64,000 nucleotides of DNA from Streptomyces zhihengii (GCF_016919245.1 NZ_JAFEJA010000001.1:2886001-2950000); one strand, 5' to 3'. Shown: positions 38,308 through 47,250, counted from the stretch's first letter. Numbers and translations are program-made. Notes: generated from the letters alone by a model not told the origin.

Positions 38308-38343
38308 GCGGCGCTTCCGGGGTCCGCTCCCCGGGGGCGCCGC
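38308..38343 (+). terminator. Terminator of sigH
   Basis: GCGGCGC and CCGGGG pair with CCCCGG and GCGCCGC around a 6-nt loop, followed by TTT, 11 bp after the sigH stop. Confidence 0.75.
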
Positions 38344-38422
38344 TTTCCGCTGCGCGGGGACTTGCTGCGCAGCCGGGCGGTTCGCGGGTGCGGGCCGGTG
38401 GTCGTCGCACCCCGCTGCGCGC

Positions 38423-38515
38423 GGTGTCCTCGATCGCCGGACGGGCTGGATTCTCCAGCCCGTCCAGGGGGCACCTCCCACGGCCGCCAGGCCGTGGGGG
38501 GAGATGGAGGACACC
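38423..38515. repeat. Three-stem dispersed intergenic repeat element
   Basis: An outer stem GGTGTCCTC/GAGGACACC encloses two hairpins: GGACGGGCTGG-N5-CCAGCCCGTCC and a CCCACGGCC/GGCCGTGGG stem. The ATCGCCGGACGGGCTGG core is a motif I recognise as recurrent between genes in many Streptomyces genomes. It lies between the convergent sigH and membrane-protein genes. Confidence 0.65.
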
Positions 38516-38548
38516 GGCCCCGGCGCGACGCCTCCGCCCCCGCGAGCG

Positions 38549-38959
38549 TCAGCGAGCCTGCGCTCCGATGCCCAGCGCCTTCGCCGTGGTCGGGTTCACC
38601 AGCAGCACCAGCCCCGTCACCGCGACCGCCGCCAGCACGATGCCGAGGGGGATCAGCGGCCCGGAGGCGCGCAGCAGCGTCCAGGCCGGGATCAGGGCGA
38701 TGAGCTGGGTGATGATCGCGGGCCCCCGGCTCCAGCTCCGCCGGAACCACAGCCCGCGGGCCGCGGCGAGCGGGATCACGCCGAGGACGAGCAGGGTCAC
38801 CCCGCCCGTCTCCGCCGAGACCGAGTCTCCGGGGTCTCCGAAGAGGCCCATCACCAGCATGTACAGCCCGCCCGCGACCAGCGCCAGCCCCTCGGCGGCG
38901 CAGACCGCGGCCGCGGCGGTGAGGCGGGTGGGGCGGGGGGTGGGGTCGTCACTGCTCAC
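38549..38959 (-). CDS. Small integral membrane protein
   Basis: A 136-residue protein with four predicted helices: VCAAEGLALVAGGLYMLVMG, TLLVLGVIPLAAARGLWF, IITQLIALIPAWTLL and GIVLAAVAVTGLVLLV. The N-terminus is charged and cytoplasmic. No motif tells its role. The GTG start begins VSSDDPTP; no strong ribosome site is present. Confidence 0.75.
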   Translation of the reverse strand: MSSDDPTPRPTRLTAAAAVCAAEGLALVAGGLYMLVMGLFGDPGDSVSAETGGVTLLVLGVIPLAAARGLWFRRSWSRGPAIITQLIALIPAWTLLRASGPLIPLGIVLAAVAVTGLVLLVNPTTAKALGIGAQAR

Positions 38960-39000
38960 CCCAGCAGGGTAGCCCCCGCCCCGGAACCCCGGACTGGGCC

Positions 39001-39022
39001 AGGTACCCCTCAGTAGGTACCC
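39001..39022 (+). promoter_or_regulatory. AGGTACCC direct repeat before lipid kinase gene
   Basis: AGGTACCC occurs twice, 14 bp apart, ending 9 nt before the start codon of the lipid kinase gene. Each copy contains the palindrome GGTACC. It could be a repressor site or part of a leaderless promoter. Confidence 0.35.
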
Positions 39023-39030
39023 TTCGTCGC

Positions 39031-39999
39031 ATGCGCGCACTTCTCGTGGTCAATCCGGCAGCAACCACCACCAGTGCCCGCACCCGCGACGTGCTGATCC
39101 ACGCGCTCGCGAGCGAGATGAAGCTGGAGGCCGTCTCCACCGAGTACCGCGGCCACGCCCGCGACCTCGGGCGGCGGGCCGCCGAGGCGGACGACATCGA
39201 CCTGGTGGTCGCCCTCGGCGGCGACGGCACGGTCAACGAGGTCGTCAACGGACTGCTGCACAACGGCCCCGACCCGGAGGGCCTGCCGCGTCTCGCGGTG
39301 GTCCCCGGCGGCTCGACCAATGTGTTCGCCCGCGCGCTGGGACTGCCGAACGACGCCGTGGAGGCGACGGGCGCCATCCTGGACGCGCTGCGTGAGCGGA
39401 CGGAGCGCACGGTCGGCCTCGGACTGGCGGCCGGCACACCGGGGACGGACGACGAGGGCGTGCCGCAGCGCTGGTTCACGTTCTGCGCGGGGCTGGGCTT
39501 CGACGCCGGCGTCGTCGGCAGGGTGGAGCAGCACCGGGAGCGCGGACGGCGGTCGACGCACGCGCTGTACGTCCGCCAGGTCATGCGCCAGTTCCTCGAC
39601 GATCCGCACCGCAGACGCGGCACGATCACCCTGGAGCGGCCGGGCGCCGACCCGGTGCAGGACCTGGTGCTGTCCATAGTCTGCAACACCTCCCCCTGGA
39701 CCTACCTGGGCAATCGCCCTGTATACGCGTCCCCGAAGGCGTCCTTCGACACCGCTCTGGACGTGCTCGGTCTGAAGAAGCTCTCGACGCCGGCGGTCGC
39801 CCGCTACGGCACCCAGCTCCTCACGTCGAGCCCCGAACGGGGGCCGCACGGCAAGCACGCGGTCACGCTGCACGACGAGACGGACTTCACCTTGCATTCC
39901 AAGGTGCCGCTGCCGTTCCAGATGGACGGTGACCACCTCGGTCTGCGTACGAGCGTGACGTTCACAGGCGTTCGCCGTGCACTGCGTGTGATTGTGTGA
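39031..39999 (+). CDS. Diacylglycerol/sphingosine kinase family lipid kinase
   Basis: A 322-residue DAGK-like enzyme. LLVVNPAATTTSARTRD opens the domain; LVVALGGDGTVNEVVNGLL is the ATP-binding GGDGT motif and VVPGGSTNVFARALGLP the second signature. It should phosphorylate a lipid such as diacylglycerol at the membrane inner face. There is no clear ribosome site and two AGGTACCC repeats lie just upstream. A small AAGGAC hairpin with a T run follows the stop. Confidence 0.9.
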   Translation: MRALLVVNPAATTTSARTRDVLIHALASEMKLEAVSTEYRGHARDLGRRAAEADDIDLVVALGGDGTVNEVVNGLLHNGPDPEGLPRLAVVPGGSTNVFARALGLPNDAVEATGAILDALRERTERTVGLGLAAGTPGTDDEGVPQRWFTFCAGLGFDAGVVGRVEQHRERGRRSTHALYVRQVMRQFLDDPHRRRGTITLERPGADPVQDLVLSIVCNTSPWTYLGNRPVYASPKASFDTALDVLGLKKLSTPAVARYGTQLLTSSPERGPHGKHAVTLHDETDFTLHSKVPLPFQMDGDHLGLRTSVTFTGVRRALRVIV

Positions 40000-40003
40000 G
40001 TGG

Positions 40004-40021
40004 AAGGACCGAAAGTCCTTT
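40004..40021 (+). terminator. Short terminator of lipid kinase gene
   Basis: AAGGAC-CGAAA-GTCCTT with a following T, directly after the stop codon. Short but U-flanked, which is rare here. Confidence 0.55.
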
Positions 40022-40318
40022 ATCTCGAACGTATGGGCGCGGCTCCACCCCATAGAAGTACGGCTGTGACCTAGTCGACACCGAGGAATCAAAAAAAACT
40101 TTCCGGAAGGGGTTGTATCCGCCGCCGAGGTTTGCGAATCTCTACATGGCGATCGGGACGGCCCGCAACATCGGCCCCAACAGACCGCCGGAACCCCTCA
40201 ACGAATCCAGGACCCAACGCCGGGCAACTGGCGATCGGCCCTTCCCTCGCGGAGGGATTCGTGAAAGCGTTCACATTCACAAGCAACGTGCATGAAATAC
40301 CAAGGAGAGGTAGCAGCC
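40022..40318 (+). other. Long upstream/leader region of wblE
   Basis: About 300 bp without a gene-like frame before wblE. It is unusually AT-rich for this genome around 40083-40106 and carries an uninterrupted A8 tract (40091-40098). GGAAT at 40085 has a GTT 22 nt later, too far for sigma-R. No defined promoter; it may hold a long 5' UTR. Confidence 0.45.
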
Positions 40319-40576
40319 ATGGACTGGCGTCACAACGCCGTTTGCCGCGAGGAAGACCCCGAGCTCTTCTTCCCCATCGGCAACACCGGTCCTGCGCTGC
40401 TGCAGATCGAGGAAGCCAAGGCCGTCTGCCGTCGCTGCCCCGTCATGGAGCAGTGCCTGCAGTGGGCGCTCGAGTCCGGCCAGGACTCCGGCGTCTGGGG
40501 TGGCCTCAGCGAGGACGAGCGCCGCGCGATGAAGCGCCGTGCCGCTCGCAACCGGGCGCGTAACGCCAGCGCCTGA
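40319..40576 (+). CDS. wblE: WhiB-family iron-sulfur regulator WblE
   Basis: An 85-residue Wbl protein. Cys9, Cys37, Cys40 and Cys46 are placed to bind a [4Fe-4S] cluster; GVWGG (58-62) is the turn that contacts DNA-binding elements, and the tail RRAMKRRAARNRARNAS is basic. Wbl proteins act with the principal sigma factor and sense oxygen or NO. The ATG with AAGGAGAGG upstream is preferred over an in-frame ATG at 40292. The position beside sigH and the PAS kinase matches wblE of other Streptomyces. Confidence 0.95.
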   Translation: MDWRHNAVCREEDPELFFPIGNTGPALLQIEEAKAVCRRCPVMEQCLQWALESGQDSGVWGGLSEDERRAMKRRAARNRARNASA

Positions 40577-40690
40577 CGCCCCCAGCTACCGGCATCCCCG
40601 GCGGCGCGTGCAGCGAGCACGCACTCACCGCCTTCGAGCCGCAGCGCGCAGTACCCCCGATGCGCATCGCACACGCGAGCAACGAGCTTC

Positions 40691-40722
40691 GAGCCCCGGA
40701 CGGCCGACACGGTCCGGGGCTC
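40691..40722 (+). terminator. Terminator of wblE
   Basis: GAGCCCCGGAC pairs with GTCCGGGGCTC (11 bp, 10-nt loop), followed by TT. It lies between the convergent wblE and sensor kinase genes. Confidence 0.75.
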
Positions 40723-40813
40723 TTCGCTGTCCGCGACGCACTCCGGCCCCGCCCGGTCCGGTCCTGCCCCGCCGCCGCCCGGTCCGGTTCCGCCCCTGAC
40801 CGGGCCGGCGGCG

Positions 40814-42289
40814 TCAGCGCTTCTCGGTCACCGGGATGTCGAGCACCACACGGGTGCCGCGGCCGGGTGCGGGCACCGGCACCATGTCGAAGGTGCCGCC
40901 CAACTCCCCCTCCACCAGGGTCCGCACGATCTGCAGCCCCAGGTTCCCCGCCTGCTGGGCGTCGAAGCCCTCGGGCAGTCCGCGGCCGTCGTCCTGGACG
41001 GTGATCAGCAGCCTGGCGTTCTCCACCCGGGAGTCGCCGCGCACCGCCGACACCTCGACCGAGCCGTGCTCGGCCGGCGCGAAGGCGTGCTCCAGGGCGT
41101 TCTGGAGCACCTCCGTGAGCACCATGGAGAGCGGGGTGGCGATCTCCGCGTCGAGGATGCCGAAGCGCCCGGTCCGCCGGCAGTCGACCTTGCCCGGCGA
41201 GATCTCCGCCACCATGGCGATGACCCGGTCGGCGATCTCGTCGAACTCGACCCGCTCGTCCAGGTTCTGGGACAGCGTCTCATGCACGATGGCGATGGAA
41301 CCGACCCGGCGGACGGCCTCGTTGAGCGCCTCCCGGCCGCGCACCGAGTCCATCCGGCGGGCCTGGAGCCGCAACAGGGCAGCCACCGTCTGGAGGTTGT
41401 TCTTCACCCGGTGGTGGATCTCCCGGATGGTCGCGTCCTTGGTGATCAACTCCCGCTCCCGGCGGCGGAGTTCGGTCACGTCCCGGAGCAGGACCAGGGA
41501 GCCGATGCGGACCCCCTTGGGCTTGAGCGGGATGGCGCGGAGCTGGATGACACCGCCGTTGCCCTCGACCTCGAACTCGCGCGGCGCGTAGCCGCTGGCG
41601 AGCTTGACCAGGGCCTCGTCGACCGGGCCGCGGGAGGGGGCGAGTTCGGCGGTGATCTGGCCGAGGTGGTGGCCGACGAGGTCGGAGGCGAGGCCGAGCC
41701 GGTGGTAGGCGGAGAGGCCGTTGGGGCTGGCGTACTGGACGACCCCGTCGGCGTCGAGGCGGATCAGCCCGTCGCCCGCCCGGGGCGAGGAGTCCATCTC
41801 GGTCTGCTCGTCGGGGTACGGGAAGGAGCCCGCGGCGATCATCTGCGCGAGGTCGGACGCGGACTGGAGGTAGGTGAGCTCCAGCCGCGAAGGGGTCCGC
41901 ACGGTCAGCAGGTTGGTGTTGCGGGCGATGACGCCGAGGACCCGGCCCTCCCGGCGCACCGGGATGGACTCGACCCGCACGGGCACCTCCTCGCGCCACT
42001 CGGGGTCGCCCTCGCGCACGATCCGCCCCTCGTCCAGGGCGGCGTCCAGCAGGGGCCGCCGGCCGCGCGGGACGAGATGGCCGACCATGTCGTCCTGGTA
42101 CGAGGTGGGGCCGGTGTTGGGGCGCATCTGGGCGACCGACACATAGCGCGTGCCGTCCCGGGTGGGGACCCACAGCACCAGGTCGGCGAAGGAGAGGTCG
42201 GAGAGCAGCTGCCACTCCGAGACCAGCAGATGGAGCCACTCGAGGTCGGAGTCGCTCAGAGCGGTGTGCTGGTGGACGAGGTCGTTCAT
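40814..42289 (-). CDS. GAF/PAS sensor histidine kinase (HisKA_2, PdtaS-like)
   Basis: A 491-residue soluble kinase. Residues about 1-150 form a GAF-like sensor, 175-285 a PAS domain (IRLDADGVVQYASPNGLSAY), then the HisKA_2 motif TIREIHHRVKNNLQTVAALL with the phospho-His, and an ATPase with LTEVLQNALEHAF and DDGRGLPEGF. It resembles mycobacterial PdtaS, which phosphorylates an ANTAR antiterminator; no such partner is in the window. ATG at 42289 is chosen over an in-frame GTG at 42298. No membrane helices, so the signal is internal. Confidence 0.92.
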   Translation of the reverse strand: MNDLVHQHTALSDSDLEWLHLLVSEWQLLSDLSFADLVLWVPTRDGTRYVSVAQMRPNTGPTSYQDDMVGHLVPRGRRPLLDAALDEGRIVREGDPEWREEVPVRVESIPVRREGRVLGVIARNTNLLTVRTPSRLELTYLQSASDLAQMIAAGSFPYPDEQTEMDSSPRAGDGLIRLDADGVVQYASPNGLSAYHRLGLASDLVGHHLGQITAELAPSRGPVDEALVKLASGYAPREFEVEGNGGVIQLRAIPLKPKGVRIGSLVLLRDVTELRRRERELITKDATIREIHHRVKNNLQTVAALLRLQARRMDSVRGREALNEAVRRVGSIAIVHETLSQNLDERVEFDEIADRVIAMVAEISPGKVDCRRTGRFGILDAEIATPLSMVLTEVLQNALEHAFAPAEHGSVEVSAVRGDSRVENARLLITVQDDGRGLPEGFDAQQAGNLGLQIVRTLVEGELGGTFDMVPVPAPGRGTRVVLDIPVTEKR

Positions 42290-42649
42290 GGAGGGCACAG
42301 ATGCGAGGGTACCCGCGGGCCGCGGCGCCGCGACGGGACCCTCAACCCGTACGGCACCGCAGCCCGGAGTTGCCCGGCCGACGGGTGTGCGGTCCCGCTC
42401 GGCCGTTTCAGAGGTCTCGGCGCAGTCAGGGCAGAGAGCGCCGCGGACCTCGTTCCACCCTCCTGTGCGGTGGAGGGCGGAGGCTCTTCACGAAGGTGTC
42501 CGGAACACAGCCATTGTGGACTAGACCATTTGGCACTGTCCACGTCCGGGACGAGTTTAGTTCCCGCGCCATACTTATGCACGAGACAAAAGGGACGTCC
42601 GTGATGGGTGCGCCTTCCCGCCGCTCCCCCGCCGCCGCCCGGCCGGCCC
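42290..42649. other. Intergenic region between sensor kinase and SIS isomerase
   Basis: 360 bp on the upstream side of the kinase and the downstream side of the isomerase gene. It should hold the kinase promoter. The only notable element is a dre-like sequence at 42515-42530. No gene-like codon pattern in either direction. Confidence 0.5.
42515..42530. promoter_or_regulatory. dre-like DasR site
   Basis: TGTGGACTAGACCATT matches the DasR consensus ACTGGTCTAGACCACT at 12 of 16 positions, including GACTAGACCA-type core. It lies 226 bp upstream of the sensor kinase start. Confidence 0.45.
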
Positions 42650-43729
42650 TCAGCGGGTCTCGGTGACCTTCGCCAGCGCCCGCGGCGCGTCCGGGTCCTG
42701 GCCCCGCGCGATCGTCACCTCGTACGCCATGAGCTGGAGCGGAAGGATCTCCAGGATGGGCTGGAGCTCCTCCGCGACCCCCTCCACCGGCAGCACGAAG
42801 CCCGCGGAGGCGGCCGCGACCTGGGCGGCCGGGCCGACCACGAAGAGATCCGCGCCACGGCCCCGCAGCCGGTCCAGGACGGGCTGGAGCGCCTCGCCGC
42901 CGCGCCCCTGGGTGACGACCGCGATCACCGGCGAGATGTTGTCCACCATGGCGAGCGGGCCGTGCAGCAGGTCGGCGCCGGAGTAGGCGAGCGCGGGGAT
43001 GTAGCTCGTCTCCATCAGCTTGAGCGCCGCCTCCTTCGCCGTCGGGTAGCCGTAGCCGCGCGAGGTGATGACCATCCGCTCGGCGAAGCGGTAGCGGGCG
43101 GCCAGAGCCCGGATCTCGTCCTGGCGCCCGAGGATGTCCGCGGCCAGGCCCGGCAGCGCCGCGGCGGCGGCCGTGTCGCCGTCGCGCAGCCCCTCCGTGA
43201 AGAGGTACAGCGCCAGCAGGGAGGCGGTGTACGTCTTGGTGGCCGGCAGCGCCTTCTCGGGCCCGGCCATGATGTCGACGTGGAACTCGGAGACCGCGGC
43301 CAGCGGCGAGTCCGGGTTGTTGGTCACCGCGAGGGTGATCGCGCCCGCCTCGCGGGCGGCCTTGGTCGAGGCGACGAGGTCGGGGGACCCGCCGGACTGG
43401 CTGACGGTGATCACCAGCACGTCGGTCAGGTCGGGCCGGGCGCCGTACGCGGTGGTGGTGGACATCGAGGTGAGCCCGCAGGGCAGGCCGAGTCGGATCT
43501 CCAGCAGGTACTTGGCGTACAGCGCGGCGTTGTCGGAGGTGCCGCGGGCGGTCAGCAGCACGAAGCGCGGCCGGCGGGCGGCGACGGCGGCCGCCGTCTC
43601 ACGGATGCGCGGCGCACCCTCGTCGAGGATGCGCCGCAGGACCGCGGGCTGCTGGGCCATCTCCCCGGCCATGATCCGGCCGGGGGGCTCGTCGTGCTCG
43701 GTGTGCTCGGCCGGGTTCGGGGCGGACAT
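42650..43729 (-). CDS. SIS-domain sugar isomerase (glucosamine-6-P deaminase type)
   Basis: A 359-residue protein with two SIS domains. The first has LLTARGTSDNAALYAKYLLE and ITVSQSGGSPDLVAS, the second MVITSRGYGYPTAKEAALKL. This is the isomerase half of glucosamine-fructose-6-phosphate aminotransferase, and stand-alone forms act as deaminases or isomerases of amino sugar phosphates. Its place after dasABC-dasD suggests it processes imported N-acetylglucosamine units after deacetylation. GGAGG precedes the ATG. Confidence 0.88.
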   Translation of the reverse strand: MSAPNPAEHTEHDEPPGRIMAGEMAQQPAVLRRILDEGAPRIRETAAAVAARRPRFVLLTARGTSDNAALYAKYLLEIRLGLPCGLTSMSTTTAYGARPDLTDVLVITVSQSGGSPDLVASTKAAREAGAITLAVTNNPDSPLAAVSEFHVDIMAGPEKALPATKTYTASLLALYLFTEGLRDGDTAAAAALPGLAADILGRQDEIRALAARYRFAERMVITSRGYGYPTAKEAALKLMETSYIPALAYSGADLLHGPLAMVDNISPVIAVVTQGRGGEALQPVLDRLRGRGADLFVVGPAAQVAAASAGFVLPVEGVAEELQPILEILPLQLMAYEVTIARGQDPDAPRALAKVTETR

Positions 43730-43810
43730 GCCGGGTGCCTCCAGGACGGTCCAGGTGCCGGGTGGCCGGCACGATCCCGGCTCACCCCGGCACAGCACGG
43801 TCCGCGTCGG

Positions 43811-45352
43811 TCAGGCCCCGGCGCTCCTGCCGGTGACGACCTCGGCGGCGGCGCGTCCGCAGACGCGGGCGGCGCCGTGGGTGGCGATGTGCAGCGCTCC
43901 CCTGGGCTCGGCCAGCCCCAGGCCCATCTCGACCACGATCGTGTCGGGACGGGCCGCGAGCAGGGCGTCCAGGGCGTCCGCCATCCAGGTGTGACGGTGG
44001 ACGTCGCGCACCACAGCGACGATCCTACGGTCCGCCGCGTCGGCCAGCACGTCTGCGGCCAGGGCGTCCGTCCCCGTGCCGGCGGCGTACGAACCGGTGG
44101 TGGTGCCGGGCAGCAGCCGGACCAGTTCGGCGGCCACGCCCCAGGGGGTCTCGTCCCCGACGGCGATGTTGGCGACCGGGGTGAGGGCGGCGACGTGGAC
44201 GGCCTCGGTGAGCGGCTCGAAGGCGCCGTCCCGGTCCGTGACCCGGGTCGCGCGCCGCGCGGCGACGAGCCCGATACCGGAGCCGGGCGCGGTCCCCTCC
44301 TGTGCAGCCGCGCCCGGCTCTGTACGAGCCCCCCTGGCCCGCTGCGTCCACTCCGCGAGGGCGCGCACCCGCGCCGCCGCGTCGGCCAGCCGCTCCTCGG
44401 GCAGGTCTCCGCCCCGCACCGCGGCGACGAGGGCGTCACGCAGCCGCAGCACGGTCTCCTCGTCGGCGAGGCCGCCGCCGACGCAGATGGCGTCGGCTCC
44501 GGCCGCGATCGCGAGGACCGATCCGCGCTCGATGCCGTACGTCGACGAGATGGCCTGCATCTCCATGCCGTCCGTGACGATCAGGCCCTGGTAGCCCAGT
44601 TCCTCGCGCAGCAGTCCGGTGAGGATCTGCGGGCTGAGCGTGGCGGGCCGGTCGGGGTCGAGCGCGGGGAGAAGAATATGCGCACTCATGACCGCTTTGG
44701 AACCCGCCGCGATCGCCGCCCGGAAAGGCACCAGCTCACGGGCGTGCAGTGTGTCGAGGTCCACATCGATGCGCGGCAGCGCGTGGTGGGAGTCGACGCT
44801 GGTGTCGCCGTGTCCGGGGAAGTGCTTGGTGCAGGCGGCGACACCGGCCGCCTGGAGCCCCTCGACATAGGCGACGGTGTGGCGGGCGGCGAGCTGCGGG
44901 TCGGCGCCGAACGAACGGACGCCGATGACCGGATTGTTCGGGTTCGAGTTGACGTCGGCGGCCGGCGCCCAGTTGAGGTCGACGCCGCAGTCGGCCAGCC
45001 TGCGGCCGAGTTCACGGGCCACCTCGCGGGTCAGGTCGACGTCGTCGACCCGGCCGAGGGCGTAGTTGCCGGGGAAGGACGAGCCGTCCCTGACCTCCAG
45101 CCGGGTGACGTCGCCGCCCTCCTCGTCGATGGCGACGAGGACGTCGTCGCGCTCGGCGCGCAACTGCGCGGTGAGGGCGGCGAGCTGGGCGGGCGAGGTG
45201 ATGTTGCGGCCGAACAGGCCGACGGCCGAGAGCCCTTCGGCGACCTGGCGCAGCAGCCAGTCGGGCGCCCGGGTGCCGACGAAGCCGGGCTGGAGGACGG
45301 TGAGCGCGTCCCGGGTGAGCGTGTCGGACGATCCGCGCAGAAGTGTCGTCAT
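43811..45352 (-). CDS. dasD: GH3 beta-N-acetylglucosaminidase DasD
   Basis: A 513-residue GH3 enzyme of the NagZ type. TKHFPGHGDTSVDSHHALP carries the His/Asp acid-base dyad, and LIVTDGMEMQAI the nucleophile Asp. No signal peptide, so it acts in the cytoplasm. The C-terminal about 170 residues form an extra domain. In the das locus it should split imported chitobiose to N-acetylglucosamine. It starts 9 bp after dasC, so belongs to the same operon; the name follows S. coelicolor usage. Confidence 0.9.
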   Translation of the reverse strand: MTTLLRGSSDTLTRDALTVLQPGFVGTRAPDWLLRQVAEGLSAVGLFGRNITSPAQLAALTAQLRAERDDVLVAIDEEGGDVTRLEVRDGSSFPGNYALGRVDDVDLTREVARELGRRLADCGVDLNWAPAADVNSNPNNPVIGVRSFGADPQLAARHTVAYVEGLQAAGVAACTKHFPGHGDTSVDSHHALPRIDVDLDTLHARELVPFRAAIAAGSKAVMSAHILLPALDPDRPATLSPQILTGLLREELGYQGLIVTDGMEMQAISSTYGIERGSVLAIAAGADAICVGGGLADEETVLRLRDALVAAVRGGDLPEERLADAAARVRALAEWTQRARGARTEPGAAAQEGTAPGSGIGLVAARRATRVTDRDGAFEPLTEAVHVAALTPVANIAVGDETPWGVAAELVRLLPGTTTGSYAAGTGTDALAADVLADAADRRIVAVVRDVHRHTWMADALDALLAARPDTIVVEMGLGLAEPRGALHIATHGAARVCGRAAAEVVTGRSAGA

Positions 45353-45361
45353 GGGTCCCCG

Positions 45362-46243
45362 TTATCCCTTCACGGCGCCGGACGTCAGGCCGGTGGCCAT
45401 CTTCTTCTGGATGATCATGAAGAAGACGACGACGGGCAGGGCGATCAGCGTGGAGGCGGCCATCAGGGCGCCGTAGTCCGTTCCGCGCTCGGTGGTGAAC
45501 GTCATCAGCCAGACGTTCAGCGTGTACTTGGAGTTGTCGTTGATGAGGATGTACGCGAAGAGGTACTCGTTCCAGGCGTTCACCAGGGCGAAGATCGACG
45601 CGGCGGCGAGCCCGGGGGCGAGCAGCGGGAAGATCACCCGGCGGAAGGCTCCCATCCGGGTGCAGCCGTCGACCATGGCCGACTCCTCCAGCTCCACGGG
45701 GATGTTGACCACGAAGCCGCGGATCATGACCACCGCGAAGGGCAGCGTCGAGACCAGGTAGACGACGATCAGGCCCCAGTACTCGTCGAGGCCGCCCATG
45801 GCGTTGAGCTGGGCGTAGATCGGAATGAGCATCGCCGTCGGGGGCAGCATCTGGACGAGGATGAGGATCATCAGCAGGGCCTTGCGCCCGAAGAACCGGA
45901 AGCGGCCGATCGCGAGGGCCGCCAGGGTGGCGATGACCATGCCGCCGAGGACGGCGGTGACGGAGACGATGAGGCTCGACTGGACGGCGGTGGCGAAGTT
46001 CTCCTGCTTCACCGCGCGCGCGAAGTTGTCGAACGTCAGCGAGGAGGGCCACAGGGTCTGGTCGTAGGACCGGATCTCGTGGTTGGGCCGCAGGGAGCTG
46101 ATGATCAGCCAGTAGACCGGGAAGGCCATGACGACGGCGGTGACCAGGCCGATGACGTCGTAGTGCCAGCGGGTCCTCTTGCGGTCCGGCCGGACGGTCT
46201 GCTGCTCGGTGTCGGCCGGCGAGGGGGCGGTGGAGGTGCTCAT
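45362..46243 (-). CDS. dasC: Chitobiose ABC transporter permease DasC
   Basis: A 293-residue MalG-type permease with six helices. The EAA loop VNIPVELEESAMVDGCTRMG contacts the ATPase; the first helix is IGLVTAVVMAFPVYWLIIS. It forms the channel with DasB for N,N'-diacetylchitobiose; energy comes from a distant MsiK ATPase, as no ATPase is encoded here. The ATG overlaps the dasB stop (ATGA). Confidence 0.94.
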   Translation of the reverse strand: MSTSTAPSPADTEQQTVRPDRKRTRWHYDVIGLVTAVVMAFPVYWLIISSLRPNHEIRSYDQTLWPSSLTFDNFARAVKQENFATAVQSSLIVSVTAVLGGMVIATLAALAIGRFRFFGRKALLMILILVQMLPPTAMLIPIYAQLNAMGGLDEYWGLIVVYLVSTLPFAVVMIRGFVVNIPVELEESAMVDGCTRMGAFRRVIFPLLAPGLAAASIFALVNAWNEYLFAYILINDNSKYTLNVWLMTFTTERGTDYGALMAASTLIALPVVVFFMIIQKKMATGLTSGAVKG

Positions 46244-47250
46244 TCGACCTCTCCTGTCTTCATCAGCTGGCGCAGGTAGTACACGGCCACTCCGGACAGC
46301 AGCACGACCGTGATCAGGGCGATCGCGGTGCCCTGGCTGAACGAGGTGGACTCGAAGGCCTTGGAGAAGGAGTAGAGGCCGAGGGTCTCGTACTCGGGCT
46401 CGGGCTTGTTGCCGCGCAGCAGCCAGATCTGCCCGAAGACGTTGAAGTCCCAGATCACGGAGAGCGTGGTGACCATCGTGAAGACCGGGCGGATGACCGG
46501 CCAGGTGACGAAGGTGAAGACCTTGAGGACGTTGGCGCCGTCGAGGGCCGCCGCCTCCTCCAGCTCCTTGGGGACCTGGGTGAGGGCCGCGTAGAGGGTG
46601 ATGACCACGAAGGGGATGGCGCCCCAGATGACCAGCAGGGAGATGATCGCGAAGCCCTGCTTGGGGTCGAGGAACCAGTTGTGGCCGAGGAAGTCCTCGC
46701 CGACGACCTTGGCGATCAGGGTGTTGATGAGGCCGTAGTCGGAGTCCGACAGCCAGCGGAAGATCGACGCCGCCACCATCAGGGGCATCGACCAGGCGGC
46801 CACCAGGCAGGCGGTGAGCACCAGGCGCACCCAGGTCGTCAGGCGCATCATCAGCATGGCGATCAGCAGGCCCGCCGCCATGGTGACGGTGACGCAGACG
46901 GCCATGAAGACCACGGTCCGCCCGGTGACCGACCAGAACTCGCTGTCCCCGAGGATGTTGGTGAACTGGTCGAGGCCGACCCACGGCGGGGCGTCGCCCG
47001 TCCAGAGCTCCTTGCGGCCCATGTCCTGGAAGGACATGATCACCGTCTTGCTGAGCGGGAAGGCGTAGACCGCCGCGATGGCGACGATGGCCGGGAGGAT
47101 CAGCAGGTACGGAAGGAGCGCGCCCTTCTTCCGCTGCCGTGGCCCGGAGCCGGGGCTTCCTCTGCCGGGCCCCTTGCGGACGCGGTCCGGCTCGGGGGCA
47201 CGTGGTACGGGTACCGGCGGACCGGCGGCCTTGGTGTCGGCGGCAGTCAC
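46240..47250 (-). CDS. dasB: Chitobiose ABC transporter permease DasB
   Basis: A 336-residue MalF-type permease. A Pro/Arg/Lys-rich cytoplasmic leader of about 45 residues is followed by six helices (LLPYLLILPAIVAIAAVYAF first). The EAA loop is VPKELEEAAALDGANVLKVF. It pairs with DasC. The GTG start has GGAAGG about 9 nt upstream. It is separated from dasA by 152 bp that hold a strong hairpin. Confidence 0.94.
   Translation of the reverse strand: MTAADTKAAGPPVPVPRAPEPDRVRKGPGRGSPGSGPRQRKKGALLPYLLILPAIVAIAAVYAFPLSKTVIMSFQDMGRKELWTGDAPPWVGLDQFTNILGDSEFWSVTGRTVVFMAVCVTVTMAAGLLIAMLMMRLTTWVRLVLTACLVAAWSMPLMVAASIFRWLSDSDYGLINTLIAKVVGEDFLGHNWFLDPKQGFAIISLLVIWGAIPFVVITLYAALTQVPKELEEAAALDGANVLKVFTFVTWPVIRPVFTMVTTLSVIWDFNVFGQIWLLRGNKPEPEYETLGLYSFSKAFESTSFSQGTAIALITVVLLSGVAVYYLRQLMKTGEVE

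Noticed and set aside
40085..40114. Sigma-R promoter for wblE (GGAAT then GTT)
   Set aside because: The spacer is 22 nt, whereas sigma-R requires about 18.
40269..40284. GTTCACATTCAC as a PHO box before wblE
   Set aside because: Only one 7-mer unit resembles the PhoP repeat and the 11-nt periodicity is absent.
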